From: Bacillota bacterium
GTDB lineage: Bacteria; Bacillota; Sulfobacillia; Symbiobacteriales; Symbiobacteriaceae
DNA: 6,426 bases
Assembly (NCBI GenBank): GCA_028287415.1
Contig: JAQBPS010000602.1
Coordinates: 1 to 6,426 of the forward strand
Reading direction: 5' to 3'
The position numbers were made by a program, and so were the translations under genes. Positions 1 to 4,386 of the stretch are shown in pieces (within the stretch, counting starts at the first letter, position 1; every line of letters begins with the position of its first letter). Below the pieces are notes generated by a model. The model was not told where the DNA came from, searched no databases, and worked only from the letters and a program-made list of their open reading frames with translations.

Positions 1-33
1 CGGACCTGGGGCGTCAAGGAGGTGGCCCAGTAA
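1..33 (+). CDS. secD: C-terminal end of SecD (partial)
   Basis: Only the last ten codons (RTWGVKEVAQ) and the TAA stop at 31-33 are visible. The reading frame is open from base 1, and its stop shares one base with the ATG of secF. The secD identity is inferred from position: SecD and SecF, the membrane subunits that use the proton-motive force to help SecYEG-SecA export proteins, are normally encoded as secD-secF. The ten residues are too few to prove it. The AAGGAGGTGG at 16-25 inside these codons doubles as the Shine-Dalgarno site of secF. Confidence 0.7.
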   Translation, partial: RTWGVKEVAQ

Positions 34-956
34 TGAGCTGGACAAATATTGACTACATGAAGTATGCGAAGACCTGGATCGGTATCTCGATCGTTCTGAC
101 CCTGGCCAGCCTGATCATCGTCTTGACGGTCGGCTTCAACAAGGGCATTGACTTTACCGGCGGCAACCTGTATGACATGCAGTTCGAGAAGGCTGTGACC
201 AGCCAGCAGGTGACCGACGTTGTGGCCAAGTCGATTGGCACCGCACCGGTCGTGCAGAACGCAGCGGTGACGGGCCCGCAGAGCGCCGGCGCCGAGTTCC
301 TCATCCGGACCCGGGAGCTTTCCAAGGATGACCGTGACAAGATGGTCAAGGATCTGGAGGGCATCTCCAAGTTCAAGCTGATCAGTGAGGACCAGGTTTC
401 GGCCACCATTTCCAAGGAGCTGACGACGAAGGCCGCCCTGGCTGTCGCCGTGGCGGCTGTCCTGCAGATCATCTACCTGTGGTTCCGGTTTGAGCTGAAG
501 TTCGGCGTCACCGCCGTGGTCGCACTGCTGCATGACATCCTGATCACGGTCGGTGCGGTCTCCCTGTTCCACATCCAGATCAACTCGGCCTTCGTGGCTG
601 CGCTGCTTACGATTCTGGGCTACTCGATCAACGACACAGTGATCGTGTTCGACCGGATTCGTGAGAACCTGGCTCAGAAAAAGAAGGGCGAGAGCCTGAC
701 CGATCTGACCACCCGGGCGATCCAGGAAACGATCACCCGGTCAATCTACACGGTTCTGACGGTGTTGATCACGCTGGCGGCCATGTTGATCTGGGGCGGC
801 GGCGCCATTCGGGACTTTGCCATGAGCCTGTTCATCGGCATTGCCTCGGGCATGTACTCCTCCATCTTCATTGCCGCAGCGCTGTGGCTGATGTGGCAGA
901 AGAGCGAGAACGACCGGAAGCGGGTTGCGCCTGGTTCAAAGCCGGTTCGTGCTTGA
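33..956 (+). CDS. secF: Protein translocase subunit SecF
   Basis: This is a 307-residue inner-membrane protein, the usual length for SecF. With SecD it forms the proton-driven accessory complex of the Sec translocon, helping to pull preproteins out and release them on the outer face. Visible family marks are a first membrane helix (about residues 15-35), the GIDFTGG signature at 38-44, an extracytoplasmic domain (about 45-130), then five more hydrophobic segments near 132-152, 157-180, 187-206, 237-255 and 262-288. The helix-4 signature YSINDTVIVFDRIREN lies at 197-212, and helix 3 carries LLHD (H167, D168). The C-terminus is short and basic (about 290-307). The ATG at 33 is preferred because it overlaps the upstream stop (TAATG) and has an AAGGAGG site ending about 10 nt before it, which implies coupled translation with secD. 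No internal promoter is evident; a terminator follows 17 nt after the stop. Confidence 0.97.
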   Translation: MSWTNIDYMKYAKTWIGISIVLTLASLIIVLTVGFNKGIDFTGGNLYDMQFEKAVTSQQVTDVVAKSIGTAPVVQNAAVTGPQSAGAEFLIRTRELSKDDRDKMVKDLEGISKFKLISEDQVSATISKELTTKAALAVAVAAVLQIIYLWFRFELKFGVTAVVALLHDILITVGAVSLFHIQINSAFVAALLTILGYSINDTVIVFDRIRENLAQKKKGESLTDLTTRAIQETITRSIYTVLTVLITLAAMLIWGGGAIRDFAMSLFIGIASGMYSSIFIAAALWLMWQKSENDRKRVAPGSKPVRA

Positions 957-973
957 TAACCGGCAGGTAATGC

Positions 974-1011
974 AAAGGCTGGTCCCTCGCAAGAGGTGGC
1001 CAGCCTTTTTT
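974..1011 (+). terminator. Rho-independent terminator of secDF
   Basis: AAAGGCTGG (974-982) pairs perfectly with CCAGCCTTT (1000-1008). An inner CCTC/GAGG pairing (985-988 with 993-996) closes on a GCAA tetraloop of the GNRA type. The stem runs straight into a T tract (1006-1011). It sits 17 nt after the secF stop and should end the secD-secF transcript. Confidence 0.93.
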
Positions 1012-1075
1012 CACGGAGCGCTCCGCCGGTTCATGGTCACGGGTTCCGCATACATCTAGTGCATCTGGCAGTGCA

Positions 1076-1084
1076 TGCTATTAT
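1076..1084 (+). promoter_or_regulatory. Putative extended -10 promoter for the NUDIX gene
   Basis: TGC-TATTAT (TGn at 1076-1078, hexamer at 1079-1084) matches the extended -10 form of a sigma-A promoter with 5 of 6 bases in the hexamer. At 17 bp spacing the -35 position (about 1056-1061, CTAGTG) is poor, so recognition would depend on the TGn element. It lies between the secF terminator and the NUDIX gene, where a promoter is needed, and would give a leader of about 115 nt. In the rest of the 957-1205 gap I see only the terminator and a 12-bp palindrome, CGGAGCGCTCCG, at 1014-1025. Confidence 0.45.
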
Positions 1085-1205
1085 ACCGACAGGCTCAAGC
1101 TGGCGCCCGGCAGGGGAGCGCATGCCACGTCCCGAATTTTACACTGCGGTTACTTGCTGAGCCGATTCAGGCGTCCTCGCCCGACAGGAAGGGGTGCTCT
1201 CAGGA

Positions 1206-1706
1206 ATGTACGAGATCCGCCCGGTGAAGGTGACGGTCCGGGGCCGGGAATACACTCGGGATGTGGTTGGCCATCCGGGATCGGTCTGCGTGCTGGCGCT
1301 GACCCCCGAGGATCGGGTGGTCTTTGTGCGGCAGTACCGCTGCGGGATCGGGCGGAGCAGCCTGGAGCTGCCCGGCGGCCGGCTGCGGCCGGGGGAGGCG
1401 CCGGAGGACGCGGCGCACCGGGAGATGGAGGCGGAGACCGGGCTGAAGCCGCGGGACCTGCGGCTGGTAGGCACGTTCTGTCCGGCGCCGGGCTATTCGG
1501 CGGAAGAGGTCCACTGCTTTGTCTCTGAGCGGCTGGAGCCGGGGCAGATGCACTTTGACCAGTCGGAGGATCTCCAGGTGGTCTTCATGCCGTTCGCTGA
1601 GGCGATGGATGGCGTCCGGCGGGGTGAGATCAGCGACGCCCGGTCGATTGTCGCCCTGCTGCGCTGGGGTGACGAGACGTACGGGGGAATCGGGCCGCTC
1701 CGGTAA
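1206..1706 (+). CDS. NUDIX hydrolase, ADP-ribose pyrophosphatase type
   Basis: This 166-residue cytosolic enzyme is predicted to cleave ADP-ribose or a related nucleoside diphosphate sugar into AMP plus a sugar phosphate, with Mg2+ or Mn2+. It is collinear with Bacillus NudF: a short N-terminal strand region, HPGSVCVLAL near residues 23-32, VVFVRQYR near 38-45, LELPGG just before the NUDIX box, then the box itself at 58-80 (GRLRPGE, seven residues, REMEAETGL). The box fits Gx5Ex7REUxEExGU except that the first Glu of the EE pair is Ala76. Pro95, 15 residues after the box within PAPGYSAEEVH, is the marker associated with the ADP-ribose subfamily. The ATG at 1206 is chosen because the AGGAAGGGG at 1186-1194 is well spaced for it; an in-frame GTG at 1194 would add four residues but lies inside that ribosome-binding site. 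Subfamily is well supported; the exact substrate is not. Confidence 0.9.
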   Translation: MYEIRPVKVTVRGREYTRDVVGHPGSVCVLALTPEDRVVFVRQYRCGIGRSSLELPGGRLRPGEAPEDAAHREMEAETGLKPRDLRLVGTFCPAPGYSAEEVHCFVSERLEPGQMHFDQSEDLQVVFMPFAEAMDGVRRGEISDARSIVALLRWGDETYGGIGPLR

Positions 1707-1717
1707 TCGCAGCGTGT

Positions 1718-1734
1718 GCCGGGGCTTCCCCGGC
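1718..1734 (+). terminator. GC-rich hairpin after the NUDIX gene, possible weak terminator
   Basis: GCCGGGG (1718-1724) and CCCCGGC (1728-1734) form a perfect 7-bp stem around a CTT loop, 11 nt after the NUDIX stop. No U tract follows (CCCCTTCCC), so it is not a classic intrinsic terminator. It may slow polymerase or protect the 3' end of the message. It ends only five bases before the -35 element of the next promoter. Confidence 0.4.
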
Positions 1735-1738
1735 CCCC

Positions 1739-1767
1739 TTCCCACCTGGAGCTGTTCATGTTATAAT
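1739..1767 (+). promoter_or_regulatory. Sigma-A promoter of the cation efflux gene
   Basis: A perfect -10 hexamer TATAAT (1762-1767) is preceded by TGT (1759-1761), making it an extended -10. A TTCCCA -35 element (1739-1744, 4 of 6 matches to TTGACA) sits at the ideal 17-bp spacing. Transcription would begin near 1774, giving a leader of about 125 nt before the efflux gene. This is the best promoter in the window. Confidence 0.72.
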
Positions 1768-1784
1768 GAGTCCCGTAATATGTT

Positions 1785-1887
1785 GAAAGACCCGCAGAGC
1801 ATTGGCTCTGGCGGGTCTTTCGCCATGTATGGGGTTTTTCCTATGGGAAAGACTCTTGCCCGCGACCCAAAACAGTCCTGGGACGGG
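1785..1887 (+). promoter_or_regulatory. Structured 5' leader of the cation efflux gene
   Basis: Hairpin 1 is GAAAGACCCGC plus AGAGC (1785-1800) paired with GCTCT and GCGGGTCTTTC (1805-1809, 1811-1821), with one bulged G at 1810 and an ATTG loop; it starts about 11 nt after the predicted transcription start. Hairpin 2 is small (about 1835-1852, with TTTCC against GGAAA). In hairpin 3, CCCG and CCCA (1859-1862, 1866-1869) pair with TGGG and CGGG (1879-1882, 1884-1887), burying the GGGA that would serve as ribosome-binding site for the start at 1899. GAAAGAC recurs at 1847-1853, so GTCTTTC (1815-1821) has two possible partners. The pairings are read directly from sequence; a regulatory role is inferred. 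I do not recognise a known riboswitch class. Hairpin 1 could instead be a terminator remnant, but it lacks a clear U tract. Confidence 0.45.
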
Positions 1888-1898
1888 ATGTGTTAGGT

Positions 1899-2858
1899 AT
1901 GAATCAACACGATAAGGTAAGCGCAGCAGGCGTCTCCGTCATGAGCAATTCGGTGCTTGTGGTGGGCAAGGTGGTGGTCGGTCTGATGACCGGCTCCGTC
2001 AGTGTGCTGTCAGAGGGAATTCACTCCGCCATTGATCTGGTGGCGGCGCTGATTGCGATGTTTAGCGTGCGGGTCGCCAGCCTGCCGGCCGACGAGCAGC
2101 ACGCCTATGGACACGGTAAAGTTGAAAATATGTCGGCCCTGGTAGAGGGGGCCCTGGTGATCGTCGCCGCGGTCTGGATTGTCATCGAGGCGGTGACCAA
2201 GCTCAGGGGCGGTCACGAGGCGCCGTCGGTCACGCTGGGCCTGTGGGTGATGGGACTGTCCGCTACCGTCAACTGGCTGGTATCGGCCTACCTGATCCGG
2301 GTCGCACGGCTTGCACAGTCCATGGCCCTGGAGGCGGATGCGGTCCATCTCCGGAGCGATGTCTGGACATCGGTCGGGGTCTTCGCCGGCCTTCTGCTGG
2401 TGCGGCTGACGGGGCTGGCGTGGCTGGATGCAGCGGTCGCCCTGCTGGTCGCGGTCATGATCATGAAGGCGGGCTGGGACTTGTGCCGCAAGGCGCTGTC
2501 GCCGCTGATTGACGCCAGGCTGCCGCAGGTGGAGGAGGCGGAGATCATCCGGCTGATCCGGCAGCATGAGTCGGACTTTGTGGAGTTCCACGGCCTTCGG
2601 ACCCGGCAGGCCGGTGCGGAGCGACATGTGGACTTTCATCTGGTCGTGCATGGAAAGCGCTCGCTGGAGGAGGTCCACCGGCTCTGTGATGAGATTGAGA
2701 AGGCGATTGAGGACCGGTACCCCCTGACGAATGTGCTGATTCACCCGGAGCCGTGCGACCCGTCCTGCGAATTGTGCCGGGGGACGCGGGGCAGGCGGGG
2801 GGAGCTGCGGGTCACGCCGAAGCGGCTGGTGCCGCATCCGCGGAAGTCGCGGAGTTGA
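1899..2858 (+). CDS. Cation diffusion facilitator family transporter (probable Zn/divalent metal efflux)
   Basis: This 319-residue membrane antiporter of the CDF family is expected to export Zn2+ or a similar divalent metal in exchange for protons. About six membrane segments fill residues 8-190. The transport-site motifs are SEGIHSAIDL in helix 2 (H42, D46) and DAVHLRSDVW in helix 5 (H150, D154). This HxxxD/HxxxD set is typical of zinc-selective members; YiiP has Asp at the first position and manganese members differ. The loop PADEQHAYGHGKVEN (64-78) is a family hallmark. The cytoplasmic ferredoxin-like domain (about 205-285) carries FHGLRTRQAG, DFHLVVHG and IHPEP, matching the metal-binding region of YiiP. 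The tail has Cys286, Cys290 and Cys293, then a basic end. The ATG at 1899 is chosen over the GTG at 1890, which would add three residues, because GGGA at 1885-1888 is spaced for it. The gene appears monocistronic, with its own promoter and terminator. Confidence 0.93.
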   Translation: MNQHDKVSAAGVSVMSNSVLVVGKVVVGLMTGSVSVLSEGIHSAIDLVAALIAMFSVRVASLPADEQHAYGHGKVENMSALVEGALVIVAAVWIVIEAVTKLRGGHEAPSVTLGLWVMGLSATVNWLVSAYLIRVARLAQSMALEADAVHLRSDVWTSVGVFAGLLLVRLTGLAWLDAAVALLVAVMIMKAGWDLCRKALSPLIDARLPQVEEAEIIRLIRQHESDFVEFHGLRTRQAGAERHVDFHLVVHGKRSLEEVHRLCDEIEKAIEDRYPLTNVLIHPEPCDPSCELCRGTRGRRGELRVTPKRLVPHPRKSRS

Positions 2859-2864
2859 GCGGTC

Positions 2865-2898
2865 GGGCTTCGCACTGGGCGGAGCCCTTTTTCTTTTT
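2865..2898 (+). terminator. Rho-independent terminator of the cation efflux gene
   Basis: GGGCTTCG (2865-2872) pairs with CGGAGCCC (2880-2887) with one G-U wobble around a 7-nt loop, followed by TTTTTCTTTTT (2888-2898). It begins six bases after the stop codon. A separate 14-bp palindrome, TCACGC-TG-GCGTGA (2902-2915), follows; I cannot assign it a role. Confidence 0.88.
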
Positions 2899-2934
2899 AT
2901 TTCACGCTGGCGTGACGATGTAGAGCGCGGGCAC

Positions 2935-3057
2935 TTTATAGGGCCACGGATTTCACGGATTCCACGGATTTGGGATCCAAACACAGATGACTGGGTGAAA
3001 ATGTTTTTATATATTTATGTTCGAATCTGTGTAATCCGTGAAATCCGTGGCTATAAA
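2935..3057. repeat. Imperfect inverted repeat built from 9-bp units
   Basis: The outer arms are TTTATAG (2935-2941) against CTATAAA (3051-3057), and CCACGGATTTCACGGATT (2944-2961) against its exact complement (3033-3050), with a 2-bp offset (GG at 2942-2943). Each arm consists of 9-bp units: left CCACGGATT, TCACGGATT, CCACGGATT (2944-2970); right AATCTGTGT, AATCCGTGA, AATCCGTGG (3024-3050). A further ACACAGAT (2981-2988) in the loop side also complements the right arm. The central part is AT-rich (TTTTTATATATTTAT near 3004-3018). No ORF lies inside, so this is not an insertion sequence with its own transposase. It resembles dispersed intergenic palindromes I have seen in many bacterial genomes, but I cannot check copy number here. 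The rest of the 2859-3196 gap holds the upstream terminator, a short palindrome and, from 3058 to 3180, low-feature sequence. Confidence 0.8.
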
Positions 3058-3196
3058 ATGATTTATTCATGAGCTACTGCGCAACGCCCAGGCATTTTTA
3101 CATTGCCTTCTCTCTAAACTTCCGCACTCCCACCCTTAACGTTATGTCACCACCTCCGGCGCGCAATGCATATGCAGGTAGAAAAGGGTATAAAGG

Positions 3197-4276
3197 GTGG
3201 CAGCCTTGCATCAATGCGCGTTGGATTTGGGGAAGCATCCCTGGGACCGGTTGGCGGATGGCCGGGTCACGGGCACCCTCGTCTGGGATGGCGAGCCGCC
3301 GCTGGCGGTGTCAGTCAAGATCCGGGGCGCTCATTCACGCAGGTTCGCCAAGAAATCCGTGCAGGTGGATTTCCCCCGGGCGCCATTTCCCGACGGGCCG
3401 CCTGAAGGGCATACGGTCCGGCGCCTTCACATGAATGCTGACTATGTCGACCCCACGCTGATGCGTACCGCGCTCAGCTACAGCCTCTTCACCGCGTTCG
3501 AGGCGCCCGCACCGCTCTGCCGGCACACGGAGCTGATGGTGAGCGGTGATTATGCCGGGCTCTACCTTGCATTGGAGTCCGTGGACCGGCATTTTCTGCG
3601 GCGCCGGGGCTGGCAGGCGGGCCCGATCTACTACGCCCTTAACCGCAACGCCAACTTCGGCCTGCTCAGCCCTTTCAGCCACGAGCTGAAACAGCCGCTG
3701 GACTCAGGATACAAGCCGATTCACAAGGCTGACACGGCGCCCCTGCGGCAGATGATCACGGACCTGAACATCGCCTCCGACCGCTCCTTTCCTGCGGCAG
3801 CGGAGCGCTGGCTCGATGTGCGGGGGTACCTGACCTGGCTTATGCTGGCGGTCTTCGTGGGGAACCGGGATGGCTTTGTCCACAACTATGCGCTGTATCA
3901 GGACCCTGAGTCCCGCCGCTTCCGGATCATCCCGTGGGACTATGATGCGACCTGGGGCATCGATATCAACGGCCGGCCCGCCCGGGTCGATCGGGTGCCG
4001 CTCACCGGCTGGAATAAGCTGACGTACCGCCTCATGTCTACCCGCCGCTTCCGCCAGCTGTACAAAGAACGCTTCGAGGAGGCGCTCGCGGGCTCCCTCA
4101 GTTCGACAGCCCTCCATGAGCGAATCGACAAACTGGCGGCGGAGGTTGCGCCATATATCGACAAGGATCAACAGCGTCACGGGCGTAACGGTAGCTTCGC
4201 AACCGCGGTTTCCCGGCTCAAGCGGTGGATGGAGAAACGCCGAACCCTGCTGGTTCAAGAACTTGAGCGTTTATGA
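3197..4276 (+). CDS. cotH: CotH-family spore coat protein kinase
   Basis: This 359-residue protein is collinear almost end to end with Bacillus subtilis CotH (about 362 residues), an atypical protein kinase of the spore coat that phosphorylates coat proteins such as CotB and CotG. Shared blocks are RGAHSRRFAKKSVQVDF (43-59, nucleotide-binding lysine region), LHMNADYVDPTLMR (77-90), GLYLALESVD (121-130), YYALNRNANFGLLS (145-158), NRDGFVHNYALY (223-234) with putative catalytic Asp225, and IPWDYDATWG (245-254) with metal-binding Asp248 and Asp250. All core residues I can place are kept, so it should be active. There is no signal peptide, which fits action in the mother cell. The GTG at 3197 is preferred because AAAAGGG (3182-3188) lies 8 nt upstream and an in-frame TAA at 3191 blocks any longer form; TTG at 3206 is a weaker alternative. 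The N-terminus is about seven residues shorter than in B. subtilis. No cotB or cotG lies beside it. I see no clear terminator after it. Confidence 0.93.
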   Translation: MAALHQCALDLGKHPWDRLADGRVTGTLVWDGEPPLAVSVKIRGAHSRRFAKKSVQVDFPRAPFPDGPPEGHTVRRLHMNADYVDPTLMRTALSYSLFTAFEAPAPLCRHTELMVSGDYAGLYLALESVDRHFLRRRGWQAGPIYYALNRNANFGLLSPFSHELKQPLDSGYKPIHKADTAPLRQMITDLNIASDRSFPAAAERWLDVRGYLTWLMLAVFVGNRDGFVHNYALYQDPESRRFRIIPWDYDATWGIDINGRPARVDRVPLTGWNKLTYRLMSTRRFRQLYKERFEEALAGSLSSTALHERIDKLAAEVAPYIDKDQQRHGRNGSFATAVSRLKRWMEKRRTLLVQELERL

Positions 4277-4357
4277 CCGACTGCAGATTTTGACGAGCGA
4301 AACCCTCCCGTCAGCTACAAGCCCTGCGAAAGTTTTCCCCTGCAAGATGGTTACACT

Positions 4358-4379
4358 AGGAGGAGAAACCAACGGGGGG
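4358..4379 (+). promoter_or_regulatory. Ribosome-binding region of the AAA+ gene, unusual spacing
   Basis: AGGAGGAG (4358-4365) is the strongest Shine-Dalgarno match near the gene but lies 21 nt before the ATG at 4387. A second, weaker G-run (4374-4379) is seven bases from the ATG. An in-frame stop (TAG, 4357-4359) rules out a longer ORF. An in-frame ACG at 4372 is six bases from AGGAGGAG. The rest of the 4277-4386 gap has a TTGACG (4290-4295), with only poor -10 candidates (TACAAG at 4316, TACACT at 4352), so I do not call a promoter. Confidence 0.5.
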
Positions 4380-4386
4380 TACCCAC

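Noticed and set aside
1014..1025. Palindrome CGGAGCGCTCCG as a repressor operator
   Set aside because: It lies just after the secF terminator and about 50 bp upstream of the putative -10. A 12-bp GC-rich palindrome is not convincing without a second copy or a known regulator.
1519..1896. Alternative + strand frame of 125 codons across the NUDIX 3' end and the efflux leader
   Set aside because: Most of it overlaps the NUDIX gene out of frame and it crosses a predicted promoter. Only its last 23 codons are considered, as a separate low-confidence upstream ORF.
2010..2984. Long open frame on the - strand opposite the cation exporter
   Set aside because: It is the mirror of a clearly identified CDF gene in GC-rich DNA. 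Its translation is rich in Arg, Pro and Gln with no recognisable domain, and it extends into the inverted repeat.
2944..3050. CRISPR array or replication iterons from the 9-bp repeats
   Set aside because: The units are directly abutting with no unique spacers, inverted between arms and only three per side. They do not match the DnaA box TTATNCACA, and no rep or cas gene is present.
2935..3057. Insertion sequence
   Set aside because: There is no transposase frame within or beside the repeat, and the whole element is about 123 bp, so at most a non-autonomous relic.
3069..3434. + strand frame overlapping the start of cotH
   Set aside because: Its product has no domain and the cotH frame matches the CotH family from about residue 4. 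The overlap is out of frame and has no good ribosome-binding site.
4291..4313. Terminator after cotH (TGACG/CGTCA)
   Set aside because: The stem is only 5 bp around a 13-nt loop and has no following T tract.
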